Positions 29,132-37,074 of a DNA stretch of 64,000 nt are shown in pieces. Where the stretch lies: assembly GCF_039527675.1 (NCBI RefSeq), contig NZ_BAAAKI010000004.1, forward strand, positions 467,223-531,222, read 5' to 3'. Source of the DNA: Luteococcus sanguinis. GTDB lineage: Bacteria; Actinomycetota; Actinomycetes; Propionibacteriales; Propionibacteriaceae. A model generated the notes under the pieces. That model was not told the origin of the DNA, searched no databases, and was given only the letters and a program-made list of their open reading frames with translations. Made by a program: the position numbers and the translations under genes. How positions within the stretch are numbered: the stretch's first letter is position 1; each line of letters starts with the position of its first letter.

Positions 29132-30132
29132 CAGAAATAGCCTTCCTTCTTGCGATCCTCCATGGCGGCCTCGGAGAGCCGGTCGTCGCCACGGGTGGCG
29201 CCACGTTCGGTGATGGTGGTGGCCGCGACCTCGGCGACCACATCGGAGGCATTGGCGGCCGATGACTCGACCGCACCGGTGCACGACATGTCGCCGACGG
29301 TGCGGTAGCGCACGACACGTCGCTCCACGGTCTCGTTGGCGCGCGGCTGGGAGACCTCGCCGACAGCCATCAGCATTCCGTCGCGGACGAAGACCTCCCG
29401 CTCGTGGGCGTAGTAGAGGTCGGGCAGCACGATGTTCTCGCGCTCGATGTAGCTCCAGACGTCCAGCTCGGTCCAGTTGCTGAGCGGGAAGACGCGGACG
29501 TGCTCACCGGGGCGATGGCGGGCATTGAGCAGGTGCCATAGCTCGGGGCGCTGGTTGCGCGGGTCCCACTGGCCGAACTCGTCCCGCAGGCTGACGATGC
29601 GCTCCTTGGCGCGCGCCTTCTCCTCGTCCCGGCGCCCGCCGCCGAAGACCGCGTCGTACTTGCTGCGCTCGATTGCGTCCAGCAGCGGGAGGGTCTGCAG
29701 TGGGTTGCGGGTGCCGTCGGGGCGCTCCTCGAGGCGTCCGTCGTCGATCCAGTCCTGGACGGATGCGACGTCGAGCCGCAGGCCGAGGCGTTCCACCTCG
29801 GCGTCGCGGTAGTCGATCACCTCGGGGAAGTTGTGCCCGGTGTCGACGTGCAGGACGGGGAAGGGGATCGGCGCCGGCCAGAAGGCCTTGCGAGCCAGGT
29901 GGAGCATGACGACCGAGTCCTTGCCGCCGCTGAACAGCAGCACCGGGCGCCGGCTCTCGCCGACGGCCTCGCGGATCACGGCGATGCCCTCGGCCTCCAG
30001 CAGGTCGAGGGTGCTGGGCGCACCATCGGCCGTGGCGGCGGGCACGTCGGTCAGGACGGGGTTGGTCACAGTCACCTCATCAGTCGGGGTCGCGGTGTGG
30101 TTGGGGGTAGGTGTCACGGTGCTGACGCTCAC
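29131..30132 (-). CDS. cysD: Sulfate adenylyltransferase small subunit
   Basis: A 333-residue PP-loop ATP sulfurylase: VLLFSGGKDSVVMLHLARKAF is the SGGxDS pyrophosphatase loop, and HVDTGHNFPEVIDYRD and GGGRRDEEKARAKER are family signatures. It forms APS from sulfate and ATP with CysN. The first GTG (30132) overlaps the cysH stop as GTGA; it leaves a ~30-residue unconserved Thr/Pro-rich N-terminus, so a later GTG is possible. Confidence 0.94.
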   Translation of the reverse strand: MSVSTVTPTPNHTATPTDEVTVTNPVLTDVPAATADGAPSTLDLLEAEGIAVIREAVGESRRPVLLFSGGKDSVVMLHLARKAFWPAPIPFPVLHVDTGHNFPEVIDYRDAEVERLGLRLDVASVQDWIDDGRLEERPDGTRNPLQTLPLLDAIERSKYDAVFGGGRRDEEKARAKERIVSLRDEFGQWDPRNQRPELWHLLNARHRPGEHVRVFPLSNWTELDVWSYIERENIVLPDLYYAHEREVFVRDGMLMAVGEVSQPRANETVERRVVRYRTVGDMSCTGAVESSAANASDVVAEVAATTITERGATRGDDRLSEAAMEDRKKEGYF

Positions 30133-30860
30133 AGGTGGATCCCGCACTCGGTCTTGGCGGAGCCCGCCCAACGCCCGGCGCGAATGTCTTCACCCGGGGC
30201 GACCGGACGGGTGCAGGGCTCGCACCCGATGCTGGGGTAGCCGTCGAAGACCAGCGGGTTGACCACGAGGTTGTTGGCCTCGGAATAGGTCATCAGGTCG
30301 TCGAAGGTCCAGTTGACCAGCGGGTTGATCTTGACCATCTGGTGGCGCTCGTCGAAGGTGACCACGGGCGTGTTGGCGCGGGTGGGGCCCTCCTCGCGGC
30401 GCACGCCGGTGACCCAGGCGTCGTACCCGGTGAGCTGCTCGTCCAGCGGCTCCACCTTGCGCAGGCGGCAGCAGGTGGCGGGGTCGCGCTCGTAGAGCTT
30501 CTCCCCGTACTCGGCGTCCTGCTCGGAAACCGTCTGCTTGGGCAGCACGTCGACGACCGTGATCGGCAGCTGGTGGGCGACCGCGTCGCGCGTCCCGATG
30601 GTCTCGGCGAAGTGGTACCCGGTCTCCAGGAACAAGGTGTCCACGCCGGGCGCGTACTTGCTGACGATGTGCGGCAGCACCGCGTCCTGCATGGAGCAGG
30701 CCACGGCCAGGCTGGCCCCGAAGTTCTCGGCGGCCCAGGCGGCGATCGCGTCGGCGTCCGCGTCACGGAGCAGCACTTCGCCCTGTTCGGCCAGCGCACG
30801 CAGTTCCTCGACCGACCGACGAGTGGGTGCCTGCTGCTCGTGCTCCACCGATGTGCTCAC
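30129..30860 (-). CDS. cysH: APS reductase (assimilatory)
   Basis: A 243-residue adenylyl-sulfate reductase. Cys130-Cys131 and Cys213/Cys216 (GCEPC) form the CC...CxxC set that binds [4Fe-4S], which marks the APS-using rather than PAPS-using type. The catalytic Cys239 sits in KTECGIHL at the C-terminus. It reduces APS to sulfite using thioredoxin-type reductants. The GTG start overlaps the sulfite reductase stop. Confidence 0.94.
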   Translation of the reverse strand: MSTSVEHEQQAPTRRSVEELRALAEQGEVLLRDADADAIAAWAAENFGASLAVACSMQDAVLPHIVSKYAPGVDTLFLETGYHFAETIGTRDAVAHQLPITVVDVLPKQTVSEQDAEYGEKLYERDPATCCRLRKVEPLDEQLTGYDAWVTGVRREEGPTRANTPVVTFDERHQMVKINPLVNWTFDDLMTYSEANNLVVNPLVFDGYPSIGCEPCTRPVAPGEDIRAGRWAGSAKTECGIHL

Positions 30861-32584
30861 AGAAGTGCTCCTTCCTCAGCGCGGTGCGCCCACTGGGCGA
30901 AGGTCTCGGCGGTGCCGTCGGCCGTCGTCTCGCGATCCGCGAGGAACCGACGGACGACGCGTTCGACGTAGTCAGGCAGCTGGTCGGCGCTCACCTTGAG
31001 GCCACGGACGGTGCGTCCAAGGCCCGCCTCGTCGCGCTCATCGGAGGCCAGTCCACCGCCCAGGTGCACCTGGAAACCGGGCACCTGTTCCCCGTCCACG
31101 GTGATCATCTGGCCCTTGAGGCCGATGTCCGCGGTCTGGATGCGGGCACACGAGTTGGGGCAGCCGTTGACGTGCAGGCTGATCGGGCGGTCCAGCTCGA
31201 TGCCGGCCAGACGCTGCTCCAGCTCGGCGATCGCCTGCTCGGCATTCGCCTTGGTCTCCACGATCGCGAGCTTGCAGAACTCCAGCCCGGTGCAGGCCAT
31301 CGTCGAACGCCGGAAGGGGGACGGGCGAACGCTCAGCCCGATGCCGTCCAGGGCCTCGATGAGTGGCTCGACCTCGGCCTCGGCGACGTCCAGGATGACG
31401 AGCTTCTGGTGCGGGGTCAGGCGCACGCGTCCCGAACCTGCGGCCTCCATCGCGTCGGCCAGCTGGATGATCCGGGTGCCGGTCAAGCGTCCGACTGTCG
31501 GGGCGGCACCGAGGTAGAAGTTGCCGTCCTTCTGCTGGTGGACGCCGACGTGGTCGCCAGGGGTGGCGGCGGGCAGCGGGGCGGGACCATCGGGCAACTT
31601 GCGTCCGAGGTATTCGTCCTCGAGCACCTGGCGGAACTTGTCGGTGCCCCACTCGGCCAGCAGGAACTTCATCCGGGCCTTGTTGCGCAGGCGGCGGTAG
31701 CCGTAGTCACGGAAGATCTGGACGACCGCGTGCCACACCTCGGCTGCCTCCTCGGGGGCCACGAAGGCGCCGAGTCGCTCTGCCAGCCGCGGGGCGGTCG
31801 ACAGTGCGCCGCCCACCCACAGGTCGTAGCCCGGGCCGAGCTCGGGGTGCACCACGCCGACCAGGGAGATGTCGTTGATCTCGTGGACGACGTCCAGGCT
31901 CGGGTGGCCGGTGATGGCGGTCTTGAACTTGCGGGGCAGGTTGGCGATCGACTCGTCCCCGATGAAGCGCTGCTGGATCTCCTCGATCGCGGGGGTGGGG
32001 TCGATGATCTCGTCCGCCGCGATCCCGGCGACCGGGCTGCCGAGGATCACGCGGGGGCAGTCGCCACAGGCCTCGGTGGTCATCAGGCCCACCGACTCCA
32101 GCCGACGCCAGATCTCGGGGACGCTCTCGACCTCGACCCAGTGCAGCTGGATGTTCTGACGATCGGAGATGTCGGCGGTGTCGCGGCCGAAGTCGCGGGA
32201 GATCTCGCCGATGGTGCGCAGCTGCTGGGTGGTCAGGGCCCCGCCGTCGATGCGCACGCGCATCATGAAGTAGCGGTCCTCGAGCTCCTCGGTGCTCAGC
32301 TGTGCGGTGCGTCCACCGTCGATCCCGGGACGGCGCTGGGTGTAGAGGCCCATCCAGCGGAAGCGTCCGTGCAGGTCGTCGGGGTCGATCGAATCGAAGC
32401 CCTGCTTGGCGTAGGTCTCGATGATGCGGTCACGCACCGACAGGATCGGGCTCTCGGCCTTGAAGACCTCGTTCGCATTGAGCGGCGCGGTGCCGTCGAT
32501 GAGCCACTGGCCGTTGCTCTGTCCGGCGCGCGGCGGACGGACCTGGGCCCGCGAACCCTGTTCCGGAGTACTGGTCGTGGTCAT
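30857..32584 (-). CDS. Ferredoxin-dependent sulfite reductase (SirA/NirA family)
   Basis: A 575-residue siroheme/[4Fe-4S] enzyme built as a duplicated nitrite/sulfite reductase half. Cluster ligands are in MACTGLEFCKLA and NGCPNSCA, and siroheme-contact Arg/Lys blocks in DISDRQNIQLHWVEVE and LTPHQKLVI. Context (TSUP permease, APS reductase, ATP sulfurylase, siroheme genes) points to six-electron reduction of sulfite to sulfide rather than nitrite reduction. Translation is coupled to the permease gene (ATGA at 32581-32584). No small ferredoxin gene (cysX of C. glutamicum) is present. Confidence 0.9.
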   Translation of the reverse strand: MTTTSTPEQGSRAQVRPPRAGQSNGQWLIDGTAPLNANEVFKAESPILSVRDRIIETYAKQGFDSIDPDDLHGRFRWMGLYTQRRPGIDGGRTAQLSTEELEDRYFMMRVRIDGGALTTQQLRTIGEISRDFGRDTADISDRQNIQLHWVEVESVPEIWRRLESVGLMTTEACGDCPRVILGSPVAGIAADEIIDPTPAIEEIQQRFIGDESIANLPRKFKTAITGHPSLDVVHEINDISLVGVVHPELGPGYDLWVGGALSTAPRLAERLGAFVAPEEAAEVWHAVVQIFRDYGYRRLRNKARMKFLLAEWGTDKFRQVLEDEYLGRKLPDGPAPLPAATPGDHVGVHQQKDGNFYLGAAPTVGRLTGTRIIQLADAMEAAGSGRVRLTPHQKLVILDVAEAEVEPLIEALDGIGLSVRPSPFRRSTMACTGLEFCKLAIVETKANAEQAIAELEQRLAGIELDRPISLHVNGCPNSCARIQTADIGLKGQMITVDGEQVPGFQVHLGGGLASDERDEAGLGRTVRGLKVSADQLPDYVERVVRRFLADRETTADGTAETFAQWAHRAEEGALL

Positions 32585-33588
32585 GGGGAAACCTTTCTGA
32601 GGTCGTTGGCCCGGGAGAGGCCGACGCTGGCGAGAACCTGGTCGGGCAGGAGGGTATTGGTATCAGTATCGCTCGGCCCGGCGTCGGGGGTCTTGCCGGG
32701 CGCAGGCCACTGGAGGGCGATCGTCAGAGCAAGCGCTGTGAAGGCTCCCGCGATGACCAACAGCGCCGGGGCGTGCAGCAGGGCGAGGGCGGACGCGCTG
32801 AGCACGGCGCTGACGACCGGACGGGTCACCCGTGGCGATGCAGATGACGACCAGCGCGCGCCGAGGATGACGGCCGGGATGGCGCCCACGAGCAAGGAGG
32901 CGGTCAGCGGCAACTGCACCTGCCCGAACAGGGCGTGGCCGAGAGCCGCGGAGGCGACCAGCGGGATCGCCTGCACCAGGTCGGTGCCGACCAGCGCGCG
33001 CGGGCTGATCCGAGGGTAGAGCGTGAGCAGCATTGCGATGATCAGCGTTCCGGCGCCCACGGACGAGAGTCCGACGGCCAGACCGCCGATCGCGCCGACG
33101 GCCAGTGTGGCGAGCGGACGGACGACCACCGGGGCACCGTCGTCCACGCGTGGGGCACGGCGGTCTGACCACAGCCGTGCGATGGTGGCCGCGACGACGG
33201 CAAGCAGGGCGACGGCGATCAGCAGCTTGATGGCCCCCTGCACCTGGCCGGCGTGGGAACTGCGCCCGAGCAGGCCGATGATCACGGAGCCGATGAAGGC
33301 GGCCGGGATGGAACCGGTGACCAGCCAGCGCAACAGGCCCTTGTCGACGGTGCCGCGGGCGAGGTGCACCGCGCCCCCGAAGGGCTTCATGACGAGGCTG
33401 ACGACCAGGTCGCTGGAGACCGCAGCCAGCGGCGGGACGCCGAAGACGAGCACCAGCAGCGGCGTGAGCAGGGCGCCGCCGCCCATACCGGTGAGACCGA
33501 CGAGCAGCCCGACGACCAGGCCAGCGATGACCAGGTTGGGGTCGAGGTTGAGCAGCAGCGGGACGGAGAGGATGAGCGTGGAGGGCAT
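32581..33588 (-). CDS. TSUP (TauE/SafE) family permease, CysZ-like sulfate uptake candidate
   Basis: A 335-residue membrane protein with about eight helices in two repeats (LVVGLLVGLTGMGGGALLTP; IGGLAVGLSSVGAGTLIIAM), the glycine-rich TSUP signature. First structural gene of the sulfate operon. In C. glutamicum a CysZ protein in the corresponding operon is required for sulfate uptake, so sulfate import is the favoured role; sulfite export is the alternative. The C-terminal ~50 residues are hydrophilic. No ABC sulfate transporter is present in the window. Confidence 0.85.
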   Translation of the reverse strand: MPSTLILSVPLLLNLDPNLVIAGLVVGLLVGLTGMGGGALLTPLLVLVFGVPPLAAVSSDLVVSLVMKPFGGAVHLARGTVDKGLLRWLVTGSIPAAFIGSVIIGLLGRSSHAGQVQGAIKLLIAVALLAVVAATIARLWSDRRAPRVDDGAPVVVRPLATLAVGAIGGLAVGLSSVGAGTLIIAMLLTLYPRISPRALVGTDLVQAIPLVASAALGHALFGQVQLPLTASLLVGAIPAVILGARWSSSASPRVTRPVVSAVLSASALALLHAPALLVIAGAFTALALTIALQWPAPGKTPDAGPSDTDTNTLLPDQVLASVGLSRANDLRKVSP

Positions 33589-33648
33589 GTGACCGTCCTG
33601 ACTGTGTGCTGCGGTGTCCGGGCCAGCGGGCCGGTCCGGGACGGGGGC

Positions 33649-33667
33649 CGACGCCGTGTCGGGCGTC
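33649..33667 (-). promoter_or_regulatory. Hairpin in the sulfate operon leader
   Basis: CGACGCC (33649-33655) pairs with GGCGTCG (33661-33667, offset loop GTGTCG/G). It lies between the leader peptide and the first structural gene, where a ribosome-dependent switch would act. The rest of 33589-33761 is GC-rich without an obvious T-tract. Confidence 0.3.
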
Positions 33668-33761
33668 GTGGGCGACGGGGTGTCGAGGGGGTGGTACCGG
33701 ACGCCTTCGGGGTGGTCACGAAGGGGGCCGCTTCAGCCGCGGACGACGCGACTGGCGGGCA

Positions 33762-33818
33762 TCAACACTCGCAGAGCTCGAGGCGCAGCAGGTCGACGTG
33801 GACGCGACGAACCAGCAT
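33762..33818 (-). CDS. Cysteine-rich leader peptide of the sulfate operon
   Basis: An 18-codon open frame, MLVRRVHVDLLRLELCEC then TGA, starting with ATG at 33818 and ending 173 nt before the permease gene. The RRxHVDLLR core and terminal cysteines match the short actinobacterial leader peptides annotated before sulfur genes. In mycobacteria, ribosome stalling at uORF Cys codons is reported to control downstream expression. Ribosome stalling on the two Cys codons when cysteinyl-tRNA is scarce would raise expression here. No strong Shine-Dalgarno is visible. The mechanism in this organism is inference. Confidence 0.75.
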   Translation of the reverse strand: MLVRRVHVDLLRLELCEC

Positions 33819-33863
33819 CAGGGCCGCACGTGGGGCCGGGAGCTGACGGAAGCACATGGCACA

Positions 33864-33917
33864 ATTTTCGGCCATGCTCGGTGGATATGTCCAATCGTCC
33901 TGAAATATGGACGATTG
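33864..33917 (-). promoter_or_regulatory. Candidate promoter and operator of the sulfate operon
   Basis: CAATCGTCC (33892-33900) and GGACGATTG (33909-33917) form a 9-bp inverted repeat with an 8-nt AT-rich spacer, an operator shape. On the minus strand TTGGAC (33889-33894) could be the -35 and GAAAAT (33864-33869) a weak -10 at 19 nt, which would start transcription about 40 nt before the leader peptide. Confidence 0.45.
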
Positions 33918-33944
33918 CTGCGGGCTCTTGTGGGCAAGGAGAAG

Positions 33945-33974
33945 CGGCCCGTACCCGGCCTGGGGTACGGGCCG
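33945..33974 (-). terminator. Terminator of the GH13 gene
   Basis: CGGCCCGTACCC pairs perfectly over 12 bp with GGGTACGGGCCG around GGCCTG. It lies 30 nt after the glucosidase stop and before the sulfate operon promoter. Confidence 0.75.
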
Positions 33975-34004
33975 CCGTCCGGTCTTCGAGCATTGGAGCC
34001 CGGG

Positions 34005-35690
34005 TCAGACCGCCAGCCAAGCGGTCGCATCACCGGGCAGGCGTCCGTCCACGAGTTCCTCGGTGGCGACCAGCAGGTCACCGGCGGGCAGCGCCACCGG
34101 GAGGTCCGAGAGGTTGACGACGCAGCGGAACCCGGGCTCGCGGGTGAAGTCCAACACGTCCGCGGATGAGTCATTCCAGGTGAGCTGTCCGTCGCCGAGG
34201 GCCTCCCGGTCGCGGCGGACGCGCAGCAGCTCCCGGAACAGGTTGAGCGTCGAGGCGGGATCTGCGTCCTGAGCCTCGACGGTGAGGTCAGCCCAGTGTG
34301 CTGGCATCGGCAGCCACGGCTGGGCGTCCACGCCAAAGCCGAAGGGGGAAGCCTCGCCGCTCCACGGGATCGGCACCCGGCAGCCGTCGCGACCCCGGTC
34401 GGTGTGGCCGGACCGCAGCCAGGTCGGGTCCTGAAGGGCCTCCTCGGGCAGGTCCTCCACCTCTTCCAGACCGAGCTCCTGGCCCTGGTAGACATAGGCG
34501 CCGCCGGGCAGGGCCAGCATCAGCGCGGCGGCGGCGCGGGCACGTCGACGCCCGAGCTCGATGTCGAGCAGCGGGTTCTCCTTCAGCTTGTCCTGCCAGT
34601 GCCCGTCCTCGTCGGTGACCTCCGTGGTGAAGGGACGGCCGGTCACCGCGCGGCCATAGCGCGACGGCGCTCGCATCACGTCGTGGTTCTCGAGCACCCA
34701 CGTGGTGGGGGCGCCGACCTCGTCGTGGCCCTCGATCGATGCGTCGATGACGGTCCTCATCGAGCTGGCGGTCCACTCGCACTGCAGGAACTCGAAGTTG
34801 AAGCTGGTGTGAAGACGGTCGGGCTCGACATAGCGGACGAGGTGGTGCAGCGGCTGGTAGGCCTCGGAGACGAAGACGCGCTCGCCCTGTTCGGAGTCGG
34901 CGTAGGAGCGGGCGATCTCGCGCCACCGGCGCTGGACGATCTCCAGTTCCGGCTGGTTCCACATCGGTGCGCCGTCGACCTTCTCCCAGCTGCCGATGCC
35001 GGTGGCGGGGTCGATCGGGGTGTCTGCCCACTCGCGGGCCTTGAACATGGAGTCGCCGACGTCGATCCGGAAGCCGTCCACGCCACGGTCGAACCAGAAG
35101 CGCAGGATGCGGTCGAACTCCTCGAGTACGGCGGGGTTCTCCCAGTTCCAGTCGGGCTGTTCGGGGGCGAACATGTGCAGGTACCACTGGCCGGGGGTGC
35201 CGTCGGGGTTGGTGGTGCGCTCCCACATCGAGCCGCCGAACAGGGCGCCCCAGTTGGTGGGTGGGGTGTCACCGCCTGCGCCGAGGCCGTCACGGAAATG
35301 GAACATCTCGCGTTCGGGGCTACCGGGGGCGGCGGCCAGCGCCTTCTGGAACAGCGGGTGGTCAATGGAGCAGTGGTTGGGGACAAGGTCGATCAGGATG
35401 CGCAGGCCCAACTCGTGGACCTTGGCGATCAGCTCGTCCGCGTCGGCCAAGGTTCCGAAATCGGGGTTGATGTCGCAGTAGTCCGCGACATCGTAACCGC
35501 CGTCCCACAAGGGGGAGGGGTACCACGGGGAGACCCAGACGGCGTCGACGCCGAGGCTGACCAGGTGGGGCAGCTTCTCGATGATGCCGCGGACATCGCC
35601 CGTGCCGTCGTTGTTCGCGTCGGCGAAGGAGCGGGGGTAGATCTGGTAGGTGACGGCGCTGCGCCACCACTCGGGATTGTCGAAAGTCAC
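34005..35690 (-). CDS. GH13 alpha-glucosidase (oligo-1,6-glucosidase-like)
   Basis: A 561-residue alpha-amylase-family hydrolase. WWRSAVTYQIYPRSFAD is the typical start, DLVPNHCS is region I, DGFRIDVGD has the nucleophile Asp, VFVSEAYQ the acid/base Glu, and VLENHDV the third acid. The usual region-II Val-Ala is Val-Gly here. It acts on terminal alpha-glucosidic bonds of short oligosaccharides in the cytoplasm. The GTG start is supported by TAGGCT 7 nt upstream; that -10 overlaps the TAG stop of the preceding gene. A hairpin terminator follows. Confidence 0.9.
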   Translation of the reverse strand: MTFDNPEWWRSAVTYQIYPRSFADANNDGTGDVRGIIEKLPHLVSLGVDAVWVSPWYPSPLWDGGYDVADYCDINPDFGTLADADELIAKVHELGLRILIDLVPNHCSIDHPLFQKALAAAPGSPEREMFHFRDGLGAGGDTPPTNWGALFGGSMWERTTNPDGTPGQWYLHMFAPEQPDWNWENPAVLEEFDRILRFWFDRGVDGFRIDVGDSMFKAREWADTPIDPATGIGSWEKVDGAPMWNQPELEIVQRRWREIARSYADSEQGERVFVSEAYQPLHHLVRYVEPDRLHTSFNFEFLQCEWTASSMRTVIDASIEGHDEVGAPTTWVLENHDVMRAPSRYGRAVTGRPFTTEVTDEDGHWQDKLKENPLLDIELGRRRARAAAALMLALPGGAYVYQGQELGLEEVEDLPEEALQDPTWLRSGHTDRGRDGCRVPIPWSGEASPFGFGVDAQPWLPMPAHWADLTVEAQDADPASTLNLFRELLRVRRDREALGDGQLTWNDSSADVLDFTREPGFRCVVNLSDLPVALPAGDLLVATEELVDGRLPGDATAWLAV

Positions 35691-35697
35691 CCGACCA

Positions 35698-35703
35698 AGC
35701 CTA
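35698..35703 (-). promoter_or_regulatory. -10 element of the GH13 gene, overlapping the upstream stop codon
   Basis: TAGGCT on the minus strand. Its TAG is also the stop codon of the PuuD-like gene. The GTG start follows after 7 nt. Confidence 0.5.
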
Positions 35704-36456
35704 GGGGCGGGCGGCGACCGTATCCACGAACCAGCCGAACAGTTTCTGGGACAACGCGTTGGCGACGCTCATCATCTCCGGGTGCCACTGGACGGCCCAC
35801 AGGGGAGCCCCGTCGGTGGCCTCCAGGGCTTCGACATTCCCGTCGTCCGCGCGGGCGACGACGCGCAGGCTGTCGGCGATTCGGTCGGCGACCTGGTGGT
35901 GGAAGGAGTTCACCAGCACCCGGGTCGGCAAGGCACTGTCGTGCCGTGGGGCCCAGGCCTGCGCAAGGAAGGAACCAGCTTCGATGGTGATCTCGTGCGC
36001 GCCGAGCGAGGGGTTGCCGCCCATCATGTGTCGTTGGGTGCTGCCCGAATGCGAGATGTCCTGGTGCAGTGTCCCGCCGCGGAAGACGTTCACCACCTGC
36101 AGCCCACGGCAGATCCCGAACGTCGGCAGTTGGCGTTCGGACGCGAGCTCCAGGGCCCGGAACTCGAAGGTGTCGCGCACCGGGTTGGGCAGGCCGCACT
36201 CGAGGCGGGGCTGCTGTCCATAGCGCAACGGGTCCACATCCGATCCGCCCGCGAGCACCAACCCGTCCAGCAGGTCGAGTTGCTGGGGGAGTGCAGACAG
36301 GTCGGGCGACGGCGGGATCAACAGTGGCACGGCTCCGGCAGCCAGCAGTGAGCGGTGGTAGTCCTCGTTGATCGTCACCCGCGGATACCCGGGGAACAGG
36401 TAGTTGGGGTCGTTCTCGAGGTTGGTGATGATGCCGATCAGTGGACGTTGCGCCAT
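35701..36456 (-). CDS. Gamma-glutamyl-GABA hydrolase family protein (PuuD-like)
   Basis: A 251-residue class I glutamine amidotransferase-like hydrolase. PLIGIITN starts the fold, LVLAGGSDVDPLRYGQ is the oxyanion segment, GICRGLQVVNV carries the nucleophilic Cys, and AVQWHPEMM the His-Glu of the triad. It would cleave gamma-glutamyl amides such as gamma-Glu-GABA or other glutamylated amines; no other putrescine genes are near. TAGGCT 6 nt before the ATG (36463-36468) marks a leaderless mRNA. Confidence 0.88.
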   Translation of the reverse strand: MAQRPLIGIITNLENDPNYLFPGYPRVTINEDYHRSLLAAGAVPLLIPPSPDLSALPQQLDLLDGLVLAGGSDVDPLRYGQQPRLECGLPNPVRDTFEFRALELASERQLPTFGICRGLQVVNVFRGGTLHQDISHSGSTQRHMMGGNPSLGAHEITIEAGSFLAQAWAPRHDSALPTRVLVNSFHHQVADRIADSLRVVARADDGNVEALEATDGAPLWAVQWHPEMMSVANALSQKLFGWFVDTVAARP

Positions 36457-36462
36457 TTGTCG

Positions 36463-36468
36463 AGCCTA
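36463..36468 (-). promoter_or_regulatory. -10 element of the puuD-like gene (leaderless)
   Basis: TAGGCT on the minus strand, 6 nt before the ATG. Confidence 0.5.
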
Positions 36469-36501
36469 CGTCAAACGCACCGGTGCCCTTGGCGGCCCGG
36501 A

Positions 36502-36507
36502 TACGCT
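36502..36507 (+). promoter_or_regulatory. -10 element of the DedA-like gene (leaderless)
   Basis: TACGCT, 7 nt before the ATG at 36515. Confidence 0.5.
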
Positions 36508-36514
36508 TCGCCCC

Positions 36515-37024
36515 ATGGCCGAGAACTGGTGGAACCCGCTCGCGTGGGATGCCCCCTTCCCGGTGGTGGTGGCCGCGCTGTTCGTGGTCGTCGTGTCCCG
36601 CGCCGGTGCCACCTACGCCGTGGGACGCTTCGCAGCGACCGGGAGCCGCCGCACCCGGGCCGGGGACGTGATGACCCGCCCCGGCTTTGCGAGCGCCGTG
36701 GAGCGCATCAACCGGTTGGGTGCGCCCGTCGTGACGCTGTCATTCCTCACCGTGGGTGTGCAGACGGTGGTCAACTTCTCCGCCGGATTCCTGCAGATGC
36801 CCCTGCGGCGCTACCTGCCGGCCCTGCTTGCGGGCTGTCTGGTGTGGGCGCTGGTCTACGCGTCCGTGGGCTTCGTCGGCTTCAGTGCGCTGGCACTGGC
36901 CTGGCGGCAGCATCCGGCCATCGCCATCGCCTTGGTGCTGCTGGTCGTCGCTGCACTGCTGGTGGCGCTGCGACGCAGGCCGTCCCAGCGCGCACGACGT
37001 GGCCACCCAACAGACAGTGGGTGA
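36515..37024 (+). CDS. DedA-like membrane protein (VTT domain)
   Basis: A 169-residue membrane protein with about four helices. RPGFASAVERINRLGAPVVT followed by a helix and NFSAGFLQMPLRRYLPALLAG resembles the VTT/DedA domain, in which the segment after the re-entrant loop (G.....F......G...W) is conserved. DedA proteins take part in lipid flipping and proton-dependent envelope homeostasis. It is shorter than classical DedA (~200) and ends in a basic tail. The start is set by the TACGCT -10 seven nt upstream. Confidence 0.7.
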   Translation: MAENWWNPLAWDAPFPVVVAALFVVVVSRAGATYAVGRFAATGSRRTRAGDVMTRPGFASAVERINRLGAPVVTLSFLTVGVQTVVNFSAGFLQMPLRRYLPALLAGCLVWALVYASVGFVGFSALALAWRQHPAIAIALVLLVVAALLVALRRRPSQRARRGHPTDSG

Positions 37025-37062
37025 CTGTGCTGCTGAAAATCGCCAGCAAAGTCACCCACTGT
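37014..37062. terminator. Bidirectional terminator between the DedA-like gene and gnd
   Basis: ACAGTGGGTGACT (37014-37026) pairs perfectly with AGTCACCCACTGT (37050-37062), with an inner TGCTG/CAGCA pairing. It overlaps the stop codon of the DedA-like gene. Confidence 0.75.
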
Positions 37063-37074
37063 AGGCCGTGAGGA

